Positions 7,677-15,887 of a stretch of DNA of 64,000 nucleotides are shown here, piece after piece; positions within the stretch are counted from its first letter, which is position 1, and the number at the start of each line of letters is the position of its first letter. The notes beneath the pieces are model-generated. The model had not been told where the DNA came from. It worked only from the letters and a program-made list of their open reading frames with translations, and did not search any database. Made by a program: the position numbers and the translations under genes. The stretch is from a virus. Location: positions 1 through 64,000 of IMG/VR virus record IMGVR_UViG_3300050190_000082, one strand, 5' to 3'.

Positions 7677-7871
7677 ATGTTGGATATCAATGAGGAAAGT
7701 GTGACAATTAAACGTTGTCACACAAATCATTGTCAAGTTTGCGGTAGAATGTATGAAGAAATTGAATTAGTATTTTTTATTCCCCTAGACAATAATCTTG
7801 TTTGTAGAAAGTGTGCTACAGAATCTGGATGTGAGTTTGAGCCAAGGATTTATGTTAAGGAACCAGATTAA
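7677..7871 (+). CDS. Small zinc-ribbon protein, 64 aa
   Basis: AAAGGAGG precedes ATG 7677. HCQVCGRMY and LVCRKCATES form two CxxC knuckles about 35 residues apart, so one zinc site is likely. Function unknown; last gene of the 4412-7871 run. Confidence 0.75.
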   Translation: MLDINEESVTIKRCHTNHCQVCGRMYEEIELVFFIPLDNNLVCRKCATESGCEFEPRIYVKEPD

Positions 7872-7892
7872 AATATTATTTATAATTTGTCC

Positions 7893-7921
7893 TTGACATT
7901 ATTTTCAAGTAATAGTATAAT
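7893..7921 (+). promoter_or_regulatory. Near-consensus sigma-A promoter
   Basis: TTGACA (7893-7898), a 17-bp spacer and TATAAT (7916-7921). It drives the 3D-domain gene at 8030 and probably the following small genes. Confidence 0.8.
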
Positions 7922-8029
7922 TAGATATAATATATTTGAGGATGTGATGATTATGGAATAAGAAAAAGTGATGTATAAAACGTCACATACATAAGACCAA
8001 AATAATAATATAGAAATGAGTTAAGGCAA

Positions 8030-8632
8030 ATGAGGAAGTTTAAATCTACTACTGTTCGCAAATTTGGGGTGATTGTTCTAATATTCACTTTGTTACTAAG
8101 TCAGGGTGGTATGGTTCTAAAGAATCACATTATCCCAAAAAAGAAAATTATAAAAGCAATCAATTCTAATATACTTGCAAAATTCAGAAGCCAATACATA
8201 GTAATACCACACAAAAAAATTATTGATGAAAAAGTAAAAATCATTAATATTGAAATGGCTAGAAAACCAAAAGCAATGGTATTTGTTATAACGGCATATG
8301 ACCTTTCAGTTGCCTCGTGTGGTAAATCCACGAGTGACCCTGCATATGGTATATCTCGTGGTGGATATGACTTAACAGGAAAGACATGGAGAACAGCAAG
8401 GAGTATTTCTGTTGACACAAATATTATACCTTTAGGAACAAGAGTATTAATTAAATTCAAGGATAAGAAATATAGTAAGTATGAAGGAGTGTATGTCGCA
8501 AATGATACTGGATCTGCTATAAAGGGAAGAAAAATAGATTTATTTCTTGGCGACTTTGGCTCAGAAAAGCCAAGTAAATCAGCAATTAATTTTGGAAAGG
8601 TATTGGCAGATGTAACAATTTTAAAAAATTAA
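8030..8632 (+). CDS. Secreted/anchored 3D-domain (YocH/MltA-type) cell-wall protein
   Basis: 200 aa. Residues 10-30 form a hydrophobic signal anchor (FGVIVLIFTLLLSQGGMVL). A basic linker follows, then a 3D domain from about residue 88: VFVITAYDLS, RSISVDTNIIPLGTRVLI, YVANDTGSAIKGRKIDLFLGD. The three conserved aspartates give the domain its name (SVD, ANDTG, IDLF). The fold is the double-psi barrel of MltA-like lytic transglycosylases, so peptidoglycan cleavage is likely. SPbeta YorM, as I recall it, has a similar domain. Its own promoter lies upstream. Possible roles are entry, lysis or wall remodelling. Confidence 0.8.
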   Translation: MRKFKSTTVRKFGVIVLIFTLLLSQGGMVLKNHIIPKKKIIKAINSNILAKFRSQYIVIPHKKIIDEKVKIINIEMARKPKAMVFVITAYDLSVASCGKSTSDPAYGISRGGYDLTGKTWRTARSISVDTNIIPLGTRVLIKFKDKKYSKYEGVYVANDTGSAIKGRKIDLFLGDFGSEKPSKSAINFGKVLADVTILKN

Positions 8633-8681
8633 TTATATTGTAACTAATAAATAATATATATTGAAAGGAAATGATAAATTA

Positions 8682-8855
8682 ATGGGGAAACAAGATTGTG
8701 TAATTATTCCATTCGAAGGATTCAAGGAGAAAATTCGTGTTCAGAAACAACTTGATAGTGAAATGATAAAGAAATATGGCAAAAACAGATACAAACTAAG
8801 TATTTTAGATAACTGCGTTATGGCAATTTGCCCTTCAGACACCATTTATTTTTAG
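8682..8855 (+). CDS. Hypothetical protein, 57 aa
   Basis: ATG 8682 lies after GAAAGGAAA; an in-frame TTG at 8661 overlaps that site and is unlikely. Small mixed protein (CVIIPFEGFKEKI... ending SDTIYF); no family recognised. Confidence 0.6.
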   Translation: MGKQDCVIIPFEGFKEKIRVQKQLDSEMIKKYGKNRYKLSILDNCVMAICPSDTIYF

Positions 8856-8907
8856 TAGTATTCCAATTAAATATAATATAATACATATAATATGAAGGAG
8901 TGTTTTG

Positions 8908-9228
8908 ATGAAGGTTATTGAGAGTAAAGAAACGATAGTAATAGAAGACAAATTAATAGCAGTAGCATGCAATAAATGTGGAGAGATTGTGGATTTTGAG
9001 CAATCACAACCTTACCAAAGTTTTGACATAACTTTTGGGTATGGACCAGATGATAATAAAAATCTTAGATTTGAGATATGCGATGAGTGTATCAAAGATA
9101 TTGTAAAAGGTTTTAAAATAGAACCTGAAGTAACAGTTAATGATGTTTCAGACTGGGAGTGGCCTATAGAAGAAACAGAAAACTTCACTCCAAATTCCAT
9201 TAGGGAGGAGAATACATATGAAGATTAG
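8908..9228 (+). CDS. Small zinc-ribbon protein, 106 aa
   Basis: GAAGGAG is followed by ATG 8908 (a TTG codon directly before is in frame). VACNKCGEIVDF and ICDECIKDIVKGF give two CxxC pairs about 43 residues apart with a beta-rich insert (SFDITFGYGPDD). This arrangement is common in small phage proteins of unknown role. It overlaps the next gene by 11 bp. Confidence 0.7.
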   Translation: MKVIESKETIVIEDKLIAVACNKCGEIVDFEQSQPYQSFDITFGYGPDDNKNLRFEICDECIKDIVKGFKIEPEVTVNDVSDWEWPIEETENFTPNSIREENTYED

Positions 9229-9511
9229 AATTACAGCAAATCAATCACCAATAGCAGGGGATGGAAATATTAGTAGTTTCATCGGAGGAGTTTATGAAGC
9301 AACACCTCATTTAAGTGGTAATGGTTACATGGTAGTTAACTTTGGAAGGACTGGGAGCATGACCATTTATCCAAGCGAATATGAGATTATTGATATTCAA
9401 CAAGAAGTTAAAGAATTTGTTAGTAAATATTATGAATATAACGCGAGTGCAGAAGATGTTAGTAATTTTATCTTAGAAAATAGAATAGGACTCTTAAATC
9501 TTCTAAAATAA
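9218..9511 (+). CDS. Hypothetical protein, 97 aa
   Basis: The start overlaps the preceding gene (AGGGAGGAG just before). The first 60 residues are beta-rich (small barrel-like); the C-terminus is helical (EVKEFVSKYYEYNASAEDVSNFI). No family recognised. Confidence 0.65.
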   Translation: MKIRITANQSPIAGDGNISSFIGGVYEATPHLSGNGYMVVNFGRTGSMTIYPSEYEIIDIQQEVKEFVSKYYEYNASAEDVSNFILENRIGLLNLLK

Positions 9512-9552
9512 GCATTTAAAATCGGATTTTTAAAGGGTGAGAATTTCAAGCT

Positions 9553-9582
9553 CTGGAAGTGGCTTGTAGTAAGGGTTTCAGA
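9553..9582 (+). repeat. Intergenic 30-bp element, copy A (SPBRE-like candidate)
   Basis: Copy A ends in AAGGGTTTCAGA (9571-9582). It matches copy C (52821-52850) at 23 of 30 positions and copy B (49614-49643) at 18 of 30, with no gaps. It lies between a gene stop and the next ribosome binding site, an operator-like position. Confidence 0.6.
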
Positions 9583-9630
9583 ATCGCAAAATACCATATA
9601 ATGAGAAAATTTAATGAAAAGGAGTAGTTT

Positions 9631-10047
9631 ATGACTAAACAAGATTTATTTAATAAGATAAGACAACATGTAATCACTAACTATCAAAAAATTAATTCAT
9701 CTGATATGATTTTAGGAGAAGCATATTATAATCGAAGATGCCACCTAAATTCAGTACAAAAGGTTAAGGAGGGTTTTGCAACTAAAGTATTTCTATGCTT
9801 TGCAATTGATAGAGAAGATAATTCTCAATGTGTACATTTTATTAATCAAACTAATGATGGTAAATATGTTGATAATACTTGGGGTTGGCTATATGAGCAA
9901 AGTGATTATTATTTAATCAGAGAGATTGATAGTAGTGAATACAGTAAAATTTGGGATATACTTGAGAACGCTAAAAAGTCATTGTTTAACGCATATGCAA
10001 CATGTTTTGATAAATATATATTAAGGATTAAATATAATATTATTTGA
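9631..10047 (+). CDS. Hypothetical protein, 138 aa
   Basis: AAAAGGAG precedes ATG 9631. Mixed alpha/beta protein with aromatic-rich middle (CVHFINQ, VDNTWGWLYEQSDYYLI); no family recognised. It follows repeat copy A, so that element may control it. Confidence 0.65.
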   Translation: MTKQDLFNKIRQHVITNYQKINSSDMILGEAYYNRRCHLNSVQKVKEGFATKVFLCFAIDREDNSQCVHFINQTNDGKYVDNTWGWLYEQSDYYLIREIDSSEYSKIWDILENAKKSLFNAYATCFDKYILRIKYNII

Positions 10048-10083
10048 CAAATCAAATGAGGATTTGAATGGAAAGGAGAAAAT

Positions 10084-10347
10084 ATGGACAAATTTATTAA
10101 AATCTTAGATGTTACACTAAAACTGATAGGAACTACTTTAGGAATTGGACTATGTGCATTTGTAGGAGGGATGATATCTTTAATAGTATTTATGTTCTTT
10201 ACATTATTGTTCATGAATACCCAACCTACCTTAATTGTTATTCCTTTCCCTATTAAAATTTGTATTAGCATATTCTTTCTTATATTTTGGGTTGTTAGTT
10301 CCATTCAGTTTTTCATGGACAATAAAAGAAAGGGGGAAACAAGATGA
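10084..10347 (+). CDS. Small membrane protein, 87 aa, two TM segments
   Basis: Two long hydrophobic stretches (about residues 12-42 and 50-75) separated by NTQPT, and a basic tail DNKRKGETR. No family recognised. It overlaps the next gene by 4 bp (ATGA). Confidence 0.7.
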   Translation: MDKFIKILDVTLKLIGTTLGIGLCAFVGGMISLIVFMFFTLLFMNTQPTLIVIPFPIKICISIFFLIFWVVSSIQFFMDNKRKGETR

Positions 10348-10583
10348 CCATATTTGTAAAGAGAGTAATTTATTGTAACGAATGTAGTTATGAAGTGCCT
10401 AACGATTACTACTTTGGAGCAAAAGATTGGATATTTACTAAAGATATAACAGAGGAAGGGTATCACTTTTGTAGTAATAAATGTTATGAATCTTTTATAG
10501 AAGATGAAAATAATGGTGAATTAATTTACATTAAGACATTAAATAGTAATGATGATGAATTTAGAAGAATAATGAATAAATAA
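10344..10583 (+). CDS. Small zinc-finger protein, 79 aa
   Basis: Coupled to the membrane-protein gene by an ATGA overlap. CNECSYEV and FCSNKCYESF supply a CxxC + CxxxC pair, as in FCS/TRASH-like fingers. Function unknown. Confidence 0.7.
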   Translation: MTIFVKRVIYCNECSYEVPNDYYFGAKDWIFTKDITEEGYHFCSNKCYESFIEDENNGELIYIKTLNSNDDEFRRIMNK

Positions 10584-10632
10584 CTGGAAATCCAAAATAA
10601 AATATATGATTTATTTAGAAAGGAGAAACAAA

Positions 10633-10851
10633 TTGATTATATTACAAACTATTATGGGTTTTATTATTATTTATTTGATGTTTTGCCTTTATGCTTCAAT
10701 GTCTACTAAATTTAATATTGAAACTGCAAAAGGATTTGAGCATTTTTGTATAGTTGTTGGAGATTTTGTATTGGCAGGATTGAGTATTATCTTAGTTTTA
10801 TATCTCTCATACAAAATAGGAGAAATAATAGTATTCGTTTATAAACATTAA
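10633..10851 (+). CDS. Small membrane protein, 72 aa, two TM segments
   Basis: AAAGGAGA (10619-10626) places the start at TTG 10633; the in-frame ATG 10606 lies upstream of that site. Two hydrophobic segments (about residues 3-23 and 38-62) are joined by a polar loop. No family recognised. Confidence 0.65.
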   Translation: MIILQTIMGFIIIYLMFCLYASMSTKFNIETAKGFEHFCIVVGDFVLAGLSIILVLYLSYKIGEIIVFVYKH

Positions 10852-10878
10852 ATACTAAATAATGTTAGGAGGAATAAA

Positions 10879-11523
10879 ATGAAGAAACTTAAATTCATTA
10901 CTATTCTAATTGTGACTTTATTCATTGCAAATAAAGTTTACACAAATTCTCACAGTTCTCCCCAAATTACACCAACACAACAACAGAATTTAGAAAGTTA
11001 CAATAAAGAACAAAATAGAATCGCTGAATTAGCAAAGATGCAAGACCCAACAATCATAAGGACAGAATTAAAAAAGGTAGGAAAAGTAATCTCATTGCAG
11101 GGAAAATATAATTATTTTAGTAAAATCACTAATACAGATTCAATTTTTCATAAGTTTACATTAAGGGAAATAACATTAGATTTTCGGTATGAGTTTAATA
11201 TGGGCATGGATCTTCAATACATAAATATTACAAAAATAGACAATGGTGTTGTATACATAAATATCCCTAAGAGTCAAATTAAACTTCAAAGCGTTACAAT
11301 GTGCCCTGAGAGCCAGATTGTTACAGGGAATAAGATGTTTTTAGTATCACAATTTAGTCCTACAGATGTTCAAACTATCATTGAACAGAGTCAGAATAAT
11401 GTCATTGATAAAATTAGCAAAGATAATAAGTTAGTTGATACTGCTAAAGTTAATATGCAAGATGTAGTTGAAGGATTGGTGAAACGGTTGGGGTATAAAG
11501 AAGTTATCTTTAATCAAATTTAA
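10879..11523 (+). CDS. Membrane-anchored protein, DUF4230-like
   Basis: 214 aa with one N-terminal anchor (residues 4-20), then a Gln/Ser-rich linker and a beta-rich domain (FRYEFNMGMDLQYINITKIDNGVVYINIPKSQI) resembling DUF4230 proteins, which have an N-terminal membrane segment and an extracytoplasmic beta domain. The role of that family is unknown. A helical tail ends VVEGLVKRLGYKEVIF. AGGAGG before ATG 10879 is ideal. Confidence 0.6.
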   Translation: MKKLKFITILIVTLFIANKVYTNSHSSPQITPTQQQNLESYNKEQNRIAELAKMQDPTIIRTELKKVGKVISLQGKYNYFSKITNTDSIFHKFTLREITLDFRYEFNMGMDLQYINITKIDNGVVYINIPKSQIKLQSVTMCPESQIVTGNKMFLVSQFSPTDVQTIIEQSQNNVIDKISKDNKLVDTAKVNMQDVVEGLVKRLGYKEVIFNQI

Positions 11524-11537
11524 GGAGGGATAGGTAA

Positions 11538-11702
11538 TTGGTGGCAATTGTTGAAAAGAGAGAAGAGATACAAGTTAAGGTATTGTTTGGCAGGGAAAAG
11601 TACATTTTGCTCAATCGTGAGGAACAATGGGAACTTGCCTTATCAGAAGGTTATACATTCAGTCCATTAAGAGGTAAATTTAGAAAGGCGGTAATAATAT
11701 GA
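11538..11702 (+). CDS. Hypothetical protein, 54 aa
   Basis: TTG 11538 (or GTG 11541) follows TAAGGAGGG at 11521-11529. Residues include VKVLFGREKYILLNREEQWELALSEG; a small DNA- or protein-binding protein is possible. Its stop overlaps the next ATG (ATGA, 11699-11702). Confidence 0.6.
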   Translation: MVAIVEKREEIQVKVLFGREKYILLNREEQWELALSEGYTFSPLRGKFRKAVII

Positions 11703-11890
11703 TTGAAACAGGAGCTTATATTTATCAACAATACATAGATAAAATAGTTAAGAGATATGATGAGGATTTTATTGAAGGCGAAAAAGTGCAACAATACCTT
11801 GAAACTCTTGAAAGATGGGAAAATAAGGCTAAGAGATTGTCTTTAGTTAAAAAAGAGAAGTTAATATTTGCATTGGAAGAATTGAGTTAA
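11699..11890 (+). CDS. Hypothetical helical protein, 63 aa
   Basis: Coupled to the 54-aa gene by an ATGA overlap. Charged and almost entirely helical (RYDEDFIEGEKVQQYLETL); perhaps a coiled-coil dimer. No family recognised. Confidence 0.65.
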   Translation: MIETGAYIYQQYIDKIVKRYDEDFIEGEKVQQYLETLERWENKAKRLSLVKKEKLIFALEELS

Positions 11891-11933
11891 CCAATTCAAA
11901 GAGTAATTTATTTGGAAGAAAGGGAATTATATT

Positions 11934-12152
11934 ATGATGTTTAGTACAAATACTCCATCACCGTTTACAGTTAAGGATTTAAAGAAACATTTAGAATATA
12001 TGGATGATAATATGATTATTCGCTTAGTTGGCACATTTGGAACAAATAAATTTTTAAGTCTTGTTGGTAGAGGGCATGATGAAGCGAGTTTCGCGTTTGA
12101 TGAAGAAGAATATTTTACAGGATGGGACTTTGAAAATAACTGTGAGAAATAG
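11934..12152 (+). CDS. Hypothetical protein, 72 aa
   Basis: AAAGGGA precedes tandem ATGs at 11934 and 11937. Acidic; the motif FTVKDLKKHLEYMDDNMIIRLV resembles small phage proteins of unknown role. Confidence 0.6.
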   Translation: MMFSTNTPSPFTVKDLKKHLEYMDDNMIIRLVGTFGTNKFLSLVGRGHDEASFAFDEEEYFTGWDFENNCEK

Positions 12153-12198
12153 AATCAAATCAAATACAAATTTAATAGGATAGAAAGGTGATATACAT

Positions 12199-12591
12199 AT
12201 GATTATCAATAAAAAAGTACAGTTAGTAACTGGTCAAGTGGAATATCAGACTATATGGGAACATGATTTTATGAGTGATGGAGAAACAGATTATGAGTAT
12301 AGAAAGTTTACTACAATTGGAGAATTACTAGAGTTAATAAGCGAGGAACAATTATGTGAGATTAAAAATGACTTAGACTGTGATCAAATAAGCGTTTCTG
12401 GAATTGTATTAAATGGCAGTGGCGATATGGCTAGATTTAGAGGAAGTATAGGAGAGAGAAAATTAGAAGGTTATATTACAGTTGATATTGACAACCAAGA
12501 CATAAATAAAAGGATTATTAATAATCTCGAAGCAATTAAAAAGATAGCTGAAAATACATTAAGTGAATATCCAATTGCTTATAGAGTTTAA
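12199..12591 (+). CDS. Hypothetical protein, 130 aa
   Basis: GAAAGGTG precedes ATG 12199. Acidic alpha/beta protein (FTTIGELLELISEEQL, then a beta segment and a C-terminal helix). No family recognised. Confidence 0.65.
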   Translation: MIINKKVQLVTGQVEYQTIWEHDFMSDGETDYEYRKFTTIGELLELISEEQLCEIKNDLDCDQISVSGIVLNGSGDMARFRGSIGERKLEGYITVDIDNQDINKRIINNLEAIKKIAENTLSEYPIAYRV

Positions 12592-12644
12592 ATAATACCC
12601 AATAAATTCATTCTTTCAATCTAAGTGTAGAAAAGGAGAAATAT

Positions 12645-12812
12645 ATGATAGATGAAGAGTTTGTTATCACCCATTTAGAGAATAGAATTAAGGATCTAAT
12701 AAAACAGAAAAACATATTAATAGAAAACGAATTGCTTTCTACTAGAAATTATTGGTCAATTTCAGGAATTATTAGTGGTTTACAAGAGGCTTTAGATTTA
12801 CTAACCATATGA
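12645..12812 (+). CDS. Hypothetical helical protein, 55 aa
   Basis: AAAAGGAG then ATG 12645. Two helices (FVITHLENRIKDLIKQKN, then SGIISGLQEALDLL), likely a small helical hairpin. No family recognised. Confidence 0.65.
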   Translation: MIDEEFVITHLENRIKDLIKQKNILIENELLSTRNYWSISGIISGLQEALDLLTI

Positions 12813-12848
12813 AAGACGAGTTTCAAAGGGAAAGGAAGGAAGAAAGAT

Positions 12849-13220
12849 ATGAGTTTAAATAATAAAAGTTGCAATATAAAAACAAAAGAATTAATCAATG
12901 GAGAAATTTTAGTATTAACTAATAGATATGGTGGGTCTGAATTTAGTATAGGTAGCCCTCATTTATTAATTAAAAAAGACAATAAATATGGAATAGGTGA
13001 AATATATTGTGGAAGCGAAGATAGTCCTCACCCATTAGAAACTAAATATAAGAGGGAATTTGAATGCAATTTATTGAGTAATTTTTATTGGTTTAATGAT
13101 CCTATACAATTTCTATGGTTAATGAAAATAGATCCTTATAAGTTGTCTAGTTTATTTGATTGGGATGAAGATTGTGATGTAGACGATTTTCAAGAAGAGG
13201 TTATTAAAAATTTTAAATAA
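12849..13220 (+). CDS. Hypothetical protein, 123 aa
   Basis: GGAAGGAAG precedes ATG 12849. Aromatic-rich second half (LLSNFYWFNDPIQFLWLMKIDPY) and an acidic tail. No family recognised. Confidence 0.65.
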   Translation: MSLNNKSCNIKTKELINGEILVLTNRYGGSEFSIGSPHLLIKKDNKYGIGEIYCGSEDSPHPLETKYKREFECNLLSNFYWFNDPIQFLWLMKIDPYKLSSLFDWDEDCDVDDFQEEVIKNFK

Positions 13221-13239
13221 ATAATAAAGGAGATTTTAA

Positions 13240-13833
13240 ATGAGTGTAGTAGTTGCGATTAAAGATAATGATAAAATATGGGTAGGGTGTGACAGTCAAG
13301 TTACTTCTGGAAATACAAAAGAAACATTAAAATTACAGAAGAAAATTTGGAGAGCTTCAGATGATGATCAATTAGTAATGGGAGTAGTTGGATATTTTAG
13401 AGATGCAAATATTTTGTCAACTACAGAAGGATTAATAGAAGAATTACCAAAGTTAAAAAATGAGGTTAACTTCAAATACATAGTTAGAAATGTAGTTCCT
13501 AAAATATTTTCTGAATTAGATGGTTTTGGAAGAATGAAATTATCTAATAATATCAAGTCTATCCAGTCCAATATAATACTTGCTTATAAAGATAACGCAT
13601 ATTGTATCGAAATGGATGGATGTGTAATGGAAATTGATGATATTTTAATTGATGGGTCTGGAGGTACATTAGGCTTAGGAGCCTGGAATGGGTTAAAGGA
13701 CAATAAAGAAATGAGTGTTAAGGATAAATTAGTTCAAGTGATTAAATCTGCTTGTGAGAGCAATTTATATGTCAATTACCCAATAATTATTATGAATACC
13801 AAAGATAAAGAAGTAGAAATAATCGAGAAGTAG
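13240..13833 (+). CDS. Ntn-hydrolase / proteasome-like (T1-family fold) protein
   Basis: 197 aa, ATG 13240 after AAAGGAG. MSVVVAIKDNDKIWVGCDSQVTSG, then LVMGVVGYFRDANIL, and later ILIDGSGGTLGLGAW follow the pattern of HslV/20S beta subunits (T-T-I-V-A..., G.D...T.G, G..G...A). After Met removal the N-terminal residue would be Ser, a permissible Ntn nucleophile in place of Thr. Proteins like this occur in phages, and their substrates are unknown. It stands alone among small genes, with no HslU-like ATPase nearby. A degenerate, non-catalytic version is possible. Confidence 0.65.
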   Translation: MSVVVAIKDNDKIWVGCDSQVTSGNTKETLKLQKKIWRASDDDQLVMGVVGYFRDANILSTTEGLIEELPKLKNEVNFKYIVRNVVPKIFSELDGFGRMKLSNNIKSIQSNIILAYKDNAYCIEMDGCVMEIDDILIDGSGGTLGLGAWNGLKDNKEMSVKDKLVQVIKSACESNLYVNYPIIIMNTKDKEVEIIEK

Positions 13834-13883
13834 TATAGTCACCAAATCAAAAATGCATTTCATATGGTAAAGGAGGAATAATT

Positions 13884-14051
13884 ATGATCACAGTTAGTTA
13901 TCTTGAATACTATAGTCAAGATGGTATAGAAAAATTCGTATTTTATACTTATAAAGAGTTCTTTCAATTTTGGAGTCACAATAGTAATCGAGGGAGCATT
14001 TCTTTGATTGGTCATACTGAGATGGAGATAAATAATCAATTCAAATTCTGA
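13884..14051 (+). CDS. Hypothetical protein, 55 aa
   Basis: AAAGGAGG then ATG 13884. Aromatic-rich (KFVFYTYKEFFQFWSHN). No family recognised. Confidence 0.65.
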   Translation: MITVSYLEYYSQDGIEKFVFYTYKEFFQFWSHNSNRGSISLIGHTEMEINNQFKF

Positions 14052-14080
14052 TTTTAAGCTATTAAGGAAGGAGAATAATA

Positions 14081-14353
14081 ATGGCAATAGTAGAATATAA
14101 AAAAGATGTTCCATTGAAAGATAAGGTGAAAATAAAGCAAGGGGATTTTATCTATTGCAAAGCTAATGGAGGAGGATGTAGCTTTTGGGGTATATACGGA
14201 ATGGGATGTGGCGTAGTTTCTTTAGATGGAGCAGGAAGTAGTTATATTCCTAGTGGAGTTGATCTTTATTTAGGAGAGATTTATAATTATTGGCTAATAG
14301 AAAAGAGAATACCCTGTGACAAGGCTAGAATAACTATAGACGAGATAGAGTAG
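14081..14353 (+). CDS. Hypothetical protein, 90 aa
   Basis: AGGAAGGAG precedes ATG 14081. Gly/Cys-rich centre (CKANGGGCSFWGIYGMGCGV); beta-rich; no family recognised. Confidence 0.65.
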   Translation: MAIVEYKKDVPLKDKVKIKQGDFIYCKANGGGCSFWGIYGMGCGVVSLDGAGSSYIPSGVDLYLGEIYNYWLIEKRIPCDKARITIDEIE

Positions 14354-14372
14354 AAAGGAAGGAGTAAATAAA

Positions 14373-14489
14373 ATGGATCAATGTCCTAATTGCAAAGAAT
14401 ATTGGGTATCATGCCCCTGTTGCAAAGAAAGTTTTTGTCCAGATTGCGGAATGATTGAATCGGAAGCAGAAGAAAACGAGGAAAAGTAA
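14373..14489 (+). CDS. Double zinc-knuckle microprotein, 38 aa
   Basis: AAAGGAAGGAG then ATG 14373. CPNC, CPCC and CPDC within 25 residues, then an acidic tail (ESEAEENEEK). Probably binds one or two zinc ions; function unknown. Confidence 0.7.
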   Translation: MDQCPNCKEYWVSCPCCKESFCPDCGMIESEAEENEEK

Positions 14490-14513
14490 TTAACAAATAA
14501 TATATAATATAGT

Positions 14514-14562
14514 TTGACATGACTTCTTGTATATGGTAGAATAAGATATAGCAAGAAGTCAT
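14514..14562 (+). promoter_or_regulatory. Promoter embedded in an 11-bp inverted repeat, upstream of DNA ligase
   Basis: TTGACA (14514-14519), 17 bp, TAGAAT (14537-14542). ATGACTTCTTG (14519-14529) and CAAGAAGTCAT (14552-14562) are perfect inverted copies flanking the -10 and the start point. The arrangement suits an operator; for transcription coming from upstream it could also fold as a terminator, since TTTTATT follows. Confidence 0.7.
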
Positions 14563-14589
14563 ATTTTATTAAGAAAGAAGGAGATACAT

Positions 14590-15873
14590 ATGGAAAAGGT
14601 ATTGGCAATCGTCCAACAAATTCAAAGCACTTCAGGGAGAAATGATAAGGAGTCAATTCTATCACAAAATAAGGACAATGAATTATTTAAAAGTGTAATG
14701 TATTTTATCTACAATCCATTTATCCTTACAGGTATTAGCAAAAAGAAGATTAGTAAGAAACTTAAACTTCCAACAGAACCTTCAACATTATCAATTATTG
14801 AGGTTATGGATTATCTTAAAACATATAATTCTGGTAGAGATGAAGATGTAACTTTAGTTCAACACTTTATTCATTCACAGCCTGAGGGATTAAGAGACTT
14901 TTATACTAAGATTGTTTCCAAGGATTTAAGTATAGGCTTAACAGAAGGGACATTAAATAAAGTATATGTCGACTTTATTCCTACATTCTCCGTTATGTTG
15001 GCTAAAAAATATGAAGATCATAAGAAGAAAATCAAAGGTGATTTTGTTATAACTGAGAAAATGGATGGGAATAGATGCGTAGTAATTAAGGATAATGGAG
15101 TTGTAAAATCTTTTACTAGGCAAGGAAAGCAGTATGAAGGACTTGAAGAAATTGAATCTGATATTGCAGATTTACTAGAGGACAATGTTGTTTTTGATGG
15201 AGAATTAATTGCGGATATGCAAGGTAGCACAATTGAAATCTATACAGAGACAACTAGTAAAGCAAGAAGTAAAGGTTCAAATAAAACAGGATTGATATAT
15301 CACATTTTTGATATGTTACCATTAGATGAATTTCAGGATGGAAAGTCTAAAACAAGTTGTGTTACACGTAAAAAATACTTATCTAGCGTGTTTGAGAATA
15401 ATAATTTGCCACATTGTAAAGAAGTTAAACCTCTATATATAGGAAGTAATTTATCAGAAGTAGAAAAGTGGATGAGTTGGGCTGGAGCTAATGAGCTAGA
15501 AGGAATCATGGTTAACTTAGATAAACCTTATATTTGCAAAAGAAGTGATTCAATTTTAAAAGTAAAAGTATTTAATGATGCTGATCTCAGGTGTTTAGAT
15601 GTTATTGAAGGGACTGGGAAAAATGTTGGGAAACTTGGTTCAATTACAATTCAATTCGAGCATGAAGGAAAAGCATATGAATGTAATTGTGGCTCAGGAT
15701 TCTCAGATGAGGAACGAGAAGCATACTGGAAGCAACCAGAATTGATAGTGGGTAAGATTGTGACAGTAGGTTATTTTGAAGTCTCTAAGAACGCTCAGGG
15801 AGATTATGGTTTACGTTTTCCAACTTGGAAGAGTATTATTAGACATGATAAAACTGAAATTAGTATGAATTAA
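14590..15873 (+). CDS. ATP-dependent DNA ligase
   Basis: 427 aa. The adenylation motif EKMDGNRC places the nucleophilic lysine at residue 157. Later motifs are FDGELIA (III-like), HIFDMLPL, LEGIMVN (IV) and ILKVKVF (V), followed by an OB-fold (LRCLDVIEGTGKN, VGKIVTVGYFEVS). The 140-residue N-terminal domain (SKDLSIGLTEGTLNKV) is the helical DNA-binding domain seen in larger ATP-dependent ligases. It seals nicks during phage replication; SPbeta likewise carries an ATP-dependent ligase (YoqV/LigB). It has its own promoter, flanked by an inverted repeat. Confidence 0.92.
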   Translation: MEKVLAIVQQIQSTSGRNDKESILSQNKDNELFKSVMYFIYNPFILTGISKKKISKKLKLPTEPSTLSIIEVMDYLKTYNSGRDEDVTLVQHFIHSQPEGLRDFYTKIVSKDLSIGLTEGTLNKVYVDFIPTFSVMLAKKYEDHKKKIKGDFVITEKMDGNRCVVIKDNGVVKSFTRQGKQYEGLEEIESDIADLLEDNVVFDGELIADMQGSTIEIYTETTSKARSKGSNKTGLIYHIFDMLPLDEFQDGKSKTSCVTRKKYLSSVFENNNLPHCKEVKPLYIGSNLSEVEKWMSWAGANELEGIMVNLDKPYICKRSDSILKVKVFNDADLRCLDVIEGTGKNVGKLGSITIQFEHEGKAYECNCGSGFSDEEREAYWKQPELIVGKIVTVGYFEVSKNAQGDYGLRFPTWKSIIRHDKTEISMN

Positions 15874-15887
15874 GGAGGAGTAGATAT

